Below are positions 1 to 5,153 of a stretch of DNA of 7,372 nucleotides, piece by piece. The notes beneath the pieces were generated by a model that ran no database searches, had not been told where the DNA came from, and saw only the letters and a list, made by a program, of their open reading frames with translations. Every line of letters begins with the position of its first letter. Position 1 is the stretch's first letter. Where the stretch lies: the NCBI GenBank assembly GCA_022865555.1, contig JALHTD010000148.1, positions 1 through 7,372 of the forward strand, in the 5' to 3' direction. A program made the translations under genes and the position numbers. The DNA is from Thermoanaerobaculaceae bacterium (GTDB taxonomy: Bacteria; Acidobacteriota; Thermoanaerobaculia; Thermoanaerobaculales; Thermoanaerobaculaceae).

Positions 1-1509
1 CCCGATCCCTACATCAACGGCGGAGGAAGAATCGCCTTTCATCGACGGCTCCAAGGCCTCCTCCGAGACATCCCCGCCGCGGGAATGACACAGGAACAGT
101 TCTACCGGCGTCTGCTGCCGTTCGTCGCGCCACTCCGGGATGGGCACACAGCCATCCTGCCGCCGGAGGCGGGCGGCGCTCCACGGCCCGGGCTGCCCCT
201 GGCGTTTCGAATTATCGATGAATCCCTCTATGTGGCCGGCTCCTTCCCGAAGGACGGCGATGAGCTGCTGGGCGCGGTGCTCCTGTCGATCGAGGGGATT
301 CCGATGAGAGACCTCGTCGAACGGCAGAACAACCTCAGGGGCATCGAGAACATATATGGAACGCTGGCCCTGCTTTCCAGAGGCCTGGGGACGGAGCGTG
401 GGCTCCAGACCCTTGTGCCCGAGTGGACCGACCCAGCGGCGATCCGAGTGGCCTTCCGCCTGGCCTCGGGAAAATCCAGGGAGTTCAGCTTCAAGCCCGG
501 CGACCGGGCAGGGGCCTTCCCGGCCTCCAGGGTCAAGCTCCCGGACATGGCGAAGACAGACGTCGGGTGGCGTTTCCTGGATGGCGGCGGGAGGACTGCG
601 ATCCTGAAGATCGACGACATGTCCGGCTACCGTGAAGCCTGCGAATCCTGGCTCGCTTCGGGGATGTCGGAGGGCCCTGATCTGGCCCGGGCGGCTTACA
701 AGAAATTCCACCGCCAAGATGCCCCAGCGGAGATAGAGGACGTCCTGGCCGGAATCCCGGCTGCCACGGACGCCTTCATGGACCTCGTCGTGGCCATGAA
801 GCAGAAAGGGACGGAGAGCCTGATCGTCGACCTTCGGGAAAACACCGGCGGAAATGACCTGATGGTGCCGATCCTCCTGTACTTCCTCTTTGGTCAAGAC
901 GCCATGATGACCTATGACCGGGGATACCAGATCACCAAGTACTCCGATTTCTTCTTCCAGATGTACTCGGCTGTCCGTCTCGAAGACATCAACCGGGGCC
1001 GCGAACTGCCGCTCGAGGCTCAAGACTACGATTTTTCGGAAGAGCGCGGACGAGGCTCTGCGCCGGCCCGGGCGGACCTTGAGAAGAACCTCATCTCCGA
1101 GCTGAAAAAGGCCCCAAGCTTTTATCGCATATACGAGAAAGGGCTCTACAAGGCCTACTATCGTCCGAAAAATCTCATCGTCCTCTGCGCCGCCTTTACC
1201 TATAGCTCCGGTTTCTCCATGCTCGCGGCGCTGGACAACCTCGGCGCCACTCTGGTTGGGACGCCGTCCGCCCACGCCGGGAACAATTTCGGGGATTCCT
1301 TGCTGTTCCGGTTGAAGAATACCCAGATCGTGGGCGCCGTGTCGTTCAAGCAGAACATCACGTACCCGGACGATCCAGTGAAGGGCAGGTGCCTGATGCC
1401 CGATGTCCGGCTGACCTATGAGAAGCTGGCGTCCCTGAATTACGATCCCAACGCCGAAGTGCTGTTGGCGCTAGAAACCCTCGAACGCGCGGATTCGAAT
1501 CCCCGATAG
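1..1509 (+). CDS. S41-family peptidase (5' partial)
   Basis: Probable serine peptidase of the S41 (C-terminal processing/tricorn) family, probably exported, though its N-terminus is missing. The frame is open back to base 1 and the codons before the ATG at 85 read like S41 N-terminal sequence, so the ATG at 85 is probably internal and the true start lies outside the window; 502 residues are visible. Numbering from that ATG: LRDGHT at 17-22 is the usual N-terminal S41 signature; VDLRENTGG at 248-256 matches the conserved DxRxNxGG segment; TYSSGFS at 372-378 sits where the nucleophilic serine lies (S374 or S375), followed by GATLVG at 387-392. The lysine that pairs with the serine in CtpA/Prc-type enzymes is absent: GTPSAHAGNNFGD (392-404) contains no K. 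A tricorn-like His-based mechanism or loss of activity are both possible. The stop is TAG at 1507-1509. No partner gene is visible and its substrate is unknown. Confidence 0.85.
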   Translation, partial: PDPYINGGGRIAFHRRLQGLLRDIPAAGMTQEQFYRRLLPFVAPLRDGHTAILPPEAGGAPRPGLPLAFRIIDESLYVAGSFPKDGDELLGAVLLSIEGIPMRDLVERQNNLRGIENIYGTLALLSRGLGTERGLQTLVPEWTDPAAIRVAFRLASGKSREFSFKPGDRAGAFPASRVKLPDMAKTDVGWRFLDGGGRTAILKIDDMSGYREACESWLASGMSEGPDLARAAYKKFHRQDAPAEIEDVLAGIPAATDAFMDLVVAMKQKGTESLIVDLRENTGGNDLMVPILLYFLFGQDAMMTYDRGYQITKYSDFFFQMYSAVRLEDINRGRELPLEAQDYDFSEERGRGSAPARADLEKNLISELKKAPSFYRIYEKGLYKAYYRPKNLIVLCAAFTYSSGFSMLAALDNLGATLVGTPSAHAGNNFGDSLLFRLKNTQIVGAVSFKQNITYPDDPVKGRCLMPDVRLTYEKLASLNYDPNAEVLLALETLERADSNPR

Positions 1510-1560
1510 ATGTGCCACGGCACCTGTTTCCCCGGTTGAATTTCTCCTGCAGGGGCCGCG

Positions 1561-1766
1561 GGCTGTGTCCCTCGCGTGACGTCAAGCGAGCGGCCGCGCG
1601 GGCCCTGGGTGATGTGCTCTTCGTCGCGCTCAACTCGGACCTCTCGGTGCGCGAGAACAAGGGACCGCTGCGCCCGGTCGTGCCGGAGGGCGAGCGGGCC
1701 GAACTGCTCTCCCACCTCGACTGCGTGGACTGGATCGTGATGTTCGACGAGCCGACCGCAATGGGT
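1561..1766 (+). pseudogene. rfaE2: Remnant of RfaE2/HldE-type heptose-1-phosphate nucleotidyltransferase
   Basis: The intact enzyme transfers a nucleotide onto D-glycero-beta-D-manno-heptose 1-phosphate, in the cytoplasm, for the LPS inner core. In frame from 1596 the sequence reads ARALGDVLFVALNSD, then KGPLRPVVPEGERAELL, then CVDWIVMFDEPT. These match the middle of the family's nucleotidyltransferase domain (compare ARKLGDRLIVAVNSD and AVDWVVSF in E. coli HldE). Similarity stops near 1766 and the rest of the reading frame (to 1991) is unlike the family. The essential N-terminal TNGxFDxLHxGH motif is missing. A possible trace of it lies one frame away at 1561-1593 (GC..RVTSSER, compare NGC..HVTSLER), which would mean a frameshift near 1588-1596 plus an internal deletion. 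About 60 of roughly 160 residues remain, so it should be inactive. Bases 1767-1853, between it and the DUF2442 stop, hold nothing I recognise. Confidence 0.7.
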
Positions 1767-1853
1767 GCCTGGTCTCACCATCTCACCTTCTGGGGGGTGG
1801 CACGCACGCGGTCGATGCGGTTCGCCGGGTCCGCCGTGAACCACGCGCGGTGC

Positions 1854-2198
1854 TCATTTCCTGCCGGGTCGCCTTGGTCGTGGGGGAACGCGCGAGCGCT
1901 GTGTGCGTTTCGGTGTGCCCTCGGCGACACGCGGCGTCGGTTTGCTGACCAGGGGGTAGCGCTCGGGATGTTCGATCGACTCCACGGCTAGATCGATGTC
2001 GAGTTGCGGCCAGTAGAGGTGGCCTGGATGCGGCATCATGACCTCGACAAGCCGCCCGATGGCTGCCTCGCGGAACCACGGGAACAGGTCAAACGACACG
2101 AACAGCTCGCGCTCGGCGACGAGCAGCCAGAAGCCCCGGCGCGACACGTTGGTGACCTCAACCGCCGAAGTGCGCTTTCCAAGCCGCGCAGATGTCAT
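1854..2198 (-). CDS. DUF2442-family protein
   Basis: Small cytoplasmic protein of 114 aa. Residues about 13-85 fit DUF2442: VEVTNVSRRGFWLLV, then ELFVSFDLFPWF (31-42), then GHLYWPQLDIDLAVESIEHP (59-78), ending in the typical HPERYPLVSK. The function of the family is not established; members often lie beside small toxin-antitoxin-like genes. The start is well supported: AAGGAG (plus-strand bases 2205-2210) sits 6 nt before the ATG. It follows the toxin stop by 18 nt on the same strand and so is the likely third gene of that operon. The last 28 residues or so (PTPRVAEGTPKRTQRSRVPPRPRRPGRK region) are basic and proline-rich and unlike the usual family end, which suggests the original stop was lost and the frame now runs into flanking DNA. 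Alternatively it is a real basic tail. Confidence 0.75.
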   Translation of the reverse strand: MTSARLGKRTSAVEVTNVSRRGFWLLVAERELFVSFDLFPWFREAAIGRLVEVMMPHPGHLYWPQLDIDLAVESIEHPERYPLVSKPTPRVAEGTPKRTQRSRVPPRPRRPGRK

Positions 2199-2216
2199 CC
2201 TCTGCTCCTTGGAAGT

Positions 2217-2492
2217 CTACCGCAGGAGCGAGCGGACGCGGGTGTAGACCTCGCGGCGGTGGCCAAGGGTGGCGTGGACCACCTCAATGCGCTGCCGCTC
2301 GATGCGGTACACGATGCGCCAGTCGCCGGTGCGCCAGGAGTAGAGGCCCTTGAGCGTGAGCTGGAGGGGCTTGCCGCGGTGCGGGTCCTGGCGCATTGCG
2401 TCGATGGCGGCGCGTACCCGTTCTCGCACCGTGGGATCGAGCTTCTTGATCGCTTTCGCTGCCGTCTCGGTGTAGCGGACGGTCCAGGTCAA
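2217..2492 (-). CDS. RelE/ParE-superfamily toxin
   Basis: Predicted type II toxin of 91 aa. RelE members cleave mRNA in the ribosome and ParE members poison gyrase; the sequence looks closer to RelE. Visible features: the N-terminal strand TWTVRYTETAAKAIKKLD, the helix TVRERVRAAIDAM, then LKGLYSWRTGDWRIVYRI (47-64), and GHRREVY (77-83), the C-terminal GHR..VY signature. K48, R54, R59, R80 and Y83 are candidates for the basic and aromatic residues that act in RelE. No ATG or GTG lies in frame near the family N-terminus. The start is taken as TTG at 2492-2490, which overlaps the antitoxin TGA stop in a TTGA junction and gives the normal length, so translation is probably coupled. The same frame stays open upstream to about 2918, but that part is antisense or overlapping sequence without family similarity. 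Confidence 0.88.
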   Translation of the reverse strand: MTWTVRYTETAAKAIKKLDPTVRERVRAAIDAMRQDPHRGKPLQLTLKGLYSWRTGDWRIVYRIERQRIEVVHATLGHRREVYTRVRSLLR

Positions 2493-2743
2493 CGCCAGAC
2501 CTCGTTGTCGCCCACAACGCGGCTCTTCTCGGCATCGCGCAGACCGCGGCGGAGGGACGCCATGAGCTTGGAGTCGGCCAGGATGTCGAGGGTTTCGAGC
2601 AGGCCCTCGTACTCCTCGATTGACAGCAGCACGCCCGCGGGCCGGCCCGACCTGGTGATGGTCACACCTTCCCCGAGCTTCTCGACCTCGGCAAGCAGGC
2701 GCGCGAGGTGGGTCTTCGCTTCCGACAGCGGCACGGTGGTCAT
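2489..2743 (-). CDS. Phd/YefM-family antitoxin
   Basis: Cytoplasmic DNA-binding antitoxin of 84 aa, expected to neutralise the toxin encoded just downstream and to repress its own promoter. The N-terminal Phd/YefM fold is clear: PLSEAKTHLARLLAEVE (5-21), GEGVTITRSGRPAGVLLS (24-41) and the helix IEEYEGLLETLDIL (42-55). The C-terminal part (about 56-84, SKLMASLRRGLRDAEKSRVV) would be the toxin-wrapping segment. Length is normal for the family. The ATG at 2743 is preceded by GGAGG (plus-strand 2749-2753) with 5 nt spacing. Its stop codon overlaps the toxin's TTG start, so antitoxin is made first, the classic type II order. Confidence 0.9.
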   Translation of the reverse strand: MTTVPLSEAKTHLARLLAEVEKLGEGVTITRSGRPAGVLLSIEEYEGLLETLDILADSKLMASLRRGLRDAEKSRVVGDNEVWR

Positions 2744-2776
2744 GACACCCTCCGGACCATAAGATGGACCATTTTA
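2744..2776 (-). promoter_or_regulatory. Putative promoter/operator of the toxin-antitoxin operon
   Basis: On the minus strand, TAAAAT (plus-strand 2771-2776) is a plausible -10 box 28 bases upstream of the antitoxin ATG. The heptamer GGACCAT occurs twice in direct orientation (2754-2760 and 2766-2772), 12 bp apart. The second copy overlaps the -10 box and the first abuts the ribosome binding site. The CCAT-AAG-ATGG palindrome lies between them (2757-2767). Repeated half-sites over the core promoter are what a Phd-type autorepressor would need. I see no good -35 box. Confidence 0.45.
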
Positions 2777-2810
2777 GCGACCAGATGCAGGAGAGCGATC
2801 GCGGCGCGGT

Positions 2811-2850
2811 GAGATCCTTCGGCCTCGCTGCGCTTGGCCTCAGGATGACA
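2811..2850 (-). repeat. Small palindromic interspersed repeat, copy 1
   Basis: A 40-bp element. On the plus strand it begins GAG-ATCCT and ends AGGAT-GACA. The arms ATCCT (2814-2818) and AGGAT (2842-2846) are complementary, and inner GGCC blocks (2821-2824, 2836-2839) can pair around an 11-nt loop. On the minus strand it starts TGTCATCCTGAG and ends GAAGGATCTC, a form common as a dispersed repeat in many environmental bacterial genomes (from memory, not searched). It shares outer ends with the element at 3218-3273. Confidence 0.7.
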
Positions 2851-2894
2851 GTTAGTTTGATAGGGCCACGGTTTGCGGGCGGGGGACATTCAAT

Positions 2895-2911
2895 CCGCAC
2901 CGCGGGTGCGG
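2895..2911. repeat. Perfect 7-bp inverted repeat
   Basis: CCGCACC and GGTGCGG are perfectly complementary around a 3-base spacer (GCG). No T-run follows on either strand, so it is not a standard intrinsic terminator. Its role is unknown and it may be incidental in such GC-rich DNA. Confidence 0.5.
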
Positions 2912-2922
2912 CGGCCATGACT

Positions 2923-2936
2923 CCCGCGGCCGCGGG
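2923..2936. repeat. 14-bp perfect palindrome
   Basis: CCCGCGGCCGCGGG is a perfect self-complementary 14-mer that lies 11 bases after the previous inverted repeat. It could be a protein-binding site or simply GC-rich low-complexity sequence. No neighbouring gene start points to a regulatory role. Confidence 0.45.
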
Positions 2937-2998
2937 TCACGGAGCGGGTATGCGGTTGCTAACCCCGCCCCGCGGGCCACAGGAGCGATCACGCCGGA

Positions 2999-3119
2999 GC
3001 GTGCGGGCACCGAGCGGCCAGACCGGTGGGCGGAGACGCTGGCCCCGACCGAGAGTCTCTCCCGAGGGAGGGGAACAGCGAGGGTCCGCACACCGGTCTG
3101 TGCCTGCTCGGTCGCATGC
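2999..3119. other. Long imperfect hairpin (about 121 nt), possible structured RNA or mobile palindrome
   Basis: A nested, collinear series of complementary blocks spans this stretch. ACCGAGC (3009-3015) pairs with GCTCGGT (3106-3112); GGC (3016-3018) with GCC (3102-3104); CAGACCGGTG (3019-3028) with CACCGGTCTG (3091-3100), 10 of 10; GCGGA (3030-3034) with TCCGC (3085-3089); CGCTG (3037-3041) with CAGCG (3076-3080); and CTCC (3059-3062) with GGAG (3067-3070) around a CGAG loop. An outer near-match GCGTGCG/CGCATGC (2999-3005, 3113-3119) extends it. I do not recognise it as a known RNA family. No promoter or T-run is evident, and the strand of any transcript is unknown. Confidence 0.6.
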
Positions 3120-3217
3120 GGAGGCGGGTCGGAGGGCGGGGCTCGACGCCCAGCCCGAGCGACCGCTCGCGGCCCGCGGGGCAAGAGAAAATCCGGTGCG
3201 AAGCGCCACGTTACGAC

Positions 3218-3273
3218 GAGATTGCTTCGTCGGCCCGCCCCGCCATGACGGGGCAGGCCTCCTCGCAATGACA
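3218..3273 (-). repeat. Small palindromic interspersed repeat, copy 2
   Basis: A 56-bp element. On the plus strand it begins GAG-ATTGC and ends GCAAT-GACA. Outer arms ATTGC (3221-3225) and GCAAT (3265-3269) are complementary. Inside is a strong hairpin, GGCCCGCCCCG (3232-3242) against CGGGGCAGGCC (3249-3259), with one mismatch and a CCATGA loop. Outer bases (GAG...GACA) are identical to copy 1 at 2811-2850, and both copies have the same orientation. It ends 14 bases beyond the archaemetzincin stop, so it could also protect or end that operon's mRNA. Confidence 0.7.
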
Positions 3274-3286
3274 ACGGCTTGGGGTT

Positions 3287-3309
3287 CTCAGGGCTGCTCG
3301 GACCCTGAG
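3287..3309 (-). other. Hairpin across the archaemetzincin stop codon
   Basis: CTCAGGG (3287-3293) and CCCTGAG (3303-3309) are perfectly complementary with a 9-nt loop and include the stop codon TGA (3290-3288, minus strand). No T-run follows on the minus strand, so this is not a canonical rho-independent terminator. It may act with the adjacent repeat hairpin as an operon end. Confidence 0.4.
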
Positions 3310-3812
3310 GTGAGCGTTGCGAGGCAAGCGGGGCAGTACGCGGGGTGCTTCAGGTCGATGGCCTCGGGCCAGAGCGAGCGGTGCATGGCGCAGTCGGGCA
3401 CCACGCAGTGGACCAGGCCGTCACCGTGGCCGAGCTCGTGCACGACCTCGGTGATGATGCGGCGGACGAAGAGCGCCGGCGCATCCGGGCTGTCCTTCTC
3501 GGGGCGGAGCCTATACCAGGAGACGAGGCCGCGGCGCCCGCCCAGGTGGGAGATGCCGAACACGTAGGTGAGGGCGGGCATGAAGAGGTCCACGCCTGTG
3601 AGCCCCATGATCAGCCAGTCCGACTCCGGGTTGGGCACCTGCTCGATCAGGCAGGCCGCGTCGACCTGCGCGCGCTGGCGGTCGTAGCAGCTCTCCAGCG
3701 ACACCGCGAGGCGGCCGATCTCGCCGCCGGCGTACGGACGCGGGAGCCCGGCGAGCACGGCCTCGGCCAGCCTGGGAGGCACGTCCCCCAGCGCCAGGAG
3801 CCTGACGCGCAC
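3288..3812 (-). CDS. amzA: Archaemetzincin (M54 zinc metallopeptidase)
   Basis: Predicted cytoplasmic zinc metallopeptidase of 174 aa, the usual size for prokaryotic archaemetzincins. The signature is complete: HELGHGDGLVHC at 125-136 gives zinc ligands H125, H129 and H135 with catalytic base E126. C136 and C141, the Met-turn-type M143, and the CPAC pair C160/C163 supply the four-cysteine second metal site typical of the family (16 residues between M143 and C160, against about 17 in the consensus). No signal peptide is visible. The start is GTG at 3812, only 3 nt after the regulator stop, with a GAGAGG-like ribosome site inside the regulator gene; translation is therefore likely coupled. The family is best known from archaea and animals and is patchy in bacteria. 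Physiological substrates are unknown. Position in an operon with a two-component system and a respiratory membrane subunit is suggestive but does not define its job. Confidence 0.9.
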   Translation of the reverse strand: MRVRLLALGDVPPRLAEAVLAGLPRPYAGGEIGRLAVSLESCYDRQRAQVDAACLIEQVPNPESDWLIMGLTGVDLFMPALTYVFGISHLGGRRGLVSWYRLRPEKDSPDAPALFVRRIITEVVHELGHGDGLVHCVVPDCAMHRSLWPEAIDLKHPAYCPACLATLTSGSEQP

Positions 3813-3815
3813 CGT

Positions 3816-5153
3816 TCACGGCCTCTCGATGCCGTACTTTTTCATCTTGTTGTAGAGGGTGACGCGGTCGATGTCTATGGCGCGCGCCGCCTGGGCCACG
3901 TTGTAGGAATTCGCAGCGAGCACCTGGCGGATGTGGGCCGCCTCCATCGCCGTGAGGGAGACGTCGGCCGCGGCCGGCGGCACCGCAAACGGGAAGTTGG
4001 CGGCCTCGATGCGCTCGCCCTTGCACATCACGACCGCGCGCTCGATGGCGTTCTGCAGCTCCCGGACGTTGCCCGGCCATGGGTACGCGACCAGCGCGGC
4101 CATCGCCTCCGGCGTGAACCCCGAGATGCGGCGGTTCATCTGGGTCGTGAAGTGCTGCAGGAAGTGCTCGGCGAGGGCCGGGATGTCCTCGGGCCTCTTC
4201 CGCAGCGGCGGCAGCGGAATCGTGAAGACGTTGATCCGGAAGTAGAAGTCGTCACGGAAGCGCCCCGCCGCGGCCTCGGCCTCGAGGTCGCGGTGGGTGG
4301 CGGTAACGAGCCGGAAGTTCACCGGAGTGGGGGTGTTCCCGCCGACGCGGGTGATCTGACGGTCCTGCAGCACGCGCAGCAGGTCCACCTGGACCTTGGC
4401 CGGCACGTCCCCGATCTCGTCCAGGAACAGCGTGCCCTCGTCGGCGAGCTCGATCTTGCCGCGGCGGCGGGCCACCGCGCCGGTGAAGGCACCGCGCTCG
4501 TGGCCGAACAGCTCGCTCTCGAGCACGCCTTCGGCGAGCGCGCCGCAGTTCTCCACTACGAACGGGCCGAAGCGGCGGTTGCTCTTGGCGTGGATAAGGT
4601 GCGCCACGAGCTCTTTGCCGGTGCCGGACTCGCCGGTGATCAGCACGCTGGTGTCGGTTGGTGCGACCTGCTCCACCAGCTCGAGGACCTTGGCCATCGC
4701 CGGGGAGCCCGAGGTGATGAGCGCCGGCGTCGCACCCGCGAGCCGCTCGCGCAGGTCGCGGTTCTCGGCCAGCAGCGAGTAGCGCTCCGCCGCCTTGCGG
4801 ACCAGGCGCGAGACGCTCTCGGGGTCGAACGGCTTGACGATGTAGTCGTACGCCCCCTCCTTGAGCGCCTGCACGGCGGTCTCCACCGAGGCGTAGGCGG
4901 TCATGATGATGATCGTGGCGTCGGGGGCAAGCTCGCGCACCTTGTGCTGGAGCTCGAGCCCGTCCATGCCGGGCATCTTGATGTCCACCAGCAGGATGTT
5001 GGTGCCCTCTCGGGTGAGCGTGGCGAGGGCCTCCTTGCCGCCGGCGGCCACGCTGACCTCGTAGCCCTCCTCGCGGAACCAGGTCGCAAGCGAGTTGCGA
5101 ACGTGCTGCTCGTCGTCCACCACCAGGATCCGTACCGGCGTCGTCATCATCAC
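3816..5153 (-). CDS. NtrC-family sigma-54-dependent response regulator
   Basis: Cytoplasmic transcription activator of up to 445 aa with three complete domains. Numbers are from the GTG at 5153. Receiver (about 7-120): acidic pair D13/D14, phospho-acceptor D57 in LLVDIKMPGMDG, T85 and K107. AAA+ sigma-54 interaction domain (about 145-375): Walker A GESGTGKE 174-181, GAFTGA loop 221-226 that contacts sigma-54, Walker B LFLDE 242-246, and YPWPGNVREL 357-366. Fis-type helix-turn-helix near 403-442, ending VTLYNKMKKYGI. All key residues are present, so it should be a phosphorylation-driven activator of sigma-54 promoters. The gene overlaps the kinase stop. ATGs at 5150 and 5147 are more likely starts than GTG 5153, since GAGGTG (5158-5153) lies 5 nt before ATG 5147. 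I saw no clear -24/-12 promoter in this window, so its targets probably lie upstream of the operon or elsewhere. Confidence 0.95.
   Translation of the reverse strand: MMMTTPVRILVVDDEQHVRNSLATWFREEGYEVSVAAGGKEALATLTREGTNILLVDIKMPGMDGLELQHKVRELAPDATIIIMTAYASVETAVQALKEGAYDYIVKPFDPESVSRLVRKAAERYSLLAENRDLRERLAGATPALITSGSPAMAKVLELVEQVAPTDTSVLITGESGTGKELVAHLIHAKSNRRFGPFVVENCGALAEGVLESELFGHERGAFTGAVARRRGKIELADEGTLFLDEIGDVPAKVQVDLLRVLQDRQITRVGGNTPTPVNFRLVTATHRDLEAEAAAGRFRDDFYFRINVFTIPLPPLRKRPEDIPALAEHFLQHFTTQMNRRISGFTPEAMAALVAYPWPGNVRELQNAIERAVVMCKGERIEAANFPFAVPPAAADVSLTAMEAAHIRQVLAANSYNVAQAARAIDIDRVTLYNKMKKYGIERP

Larger units (their letters stand above)
2764..3287. other. Gene-free, structure-rich spacer
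   Basis: No convincing gene lies here. Open frames exist on both strands (for example minus 2852-3274), but their translations are Arg/Pro/Ala/Ser-rich, match no family I know, and run through palindromic DNA, as expected of non-coding GC-rich sequence. The stretch holds two related repeats, two short palindromes and one long hairpin, each listed separately. It separates two minus-strand operons: the archaemetzincin ends at 3288 and the antitoxin promoter is near 2776. Confidence 0.7.

Noticed and set aside
2004..2762. A 252-codon open frame on the plus strand
   Set aside because: It is antisense to the antitoxin, toxin and DUF2442 genes, all of which have family motifs and sensible starts; no domain is recognisable in it.
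2493..2918. An N-terminal extension of the toxin frame up to base 2918
   Set aside because: The extra sequence overlaps the antitoxin gene and the repeat region in another frame and resembles no toxin; family length fits the TTG start at 2492.
2852..3274. A 140-codon open frame on the minus strand in the spacer
   Set aside because: It runs through the long hairpin, both palindromes and one repeat element. The translation is Arg/Pro/Ala/Ser-rich without a family match, so non-coding structure explains it better.
2764..3287. CRISPR array or direct-repeat array
   Set aside because: The repeats are only two, differ in length and inner sequence, and are separated by about 370 bases; there is no regular repeat-spacer pattern and no cas gene.
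3218..3309. Rho-independent terminator of the right-hand operon
   Set aside because: Strong hairpins are present, but no T-run follows on the minus strand, so a canonical intrinsic terminator cannot be claimed.
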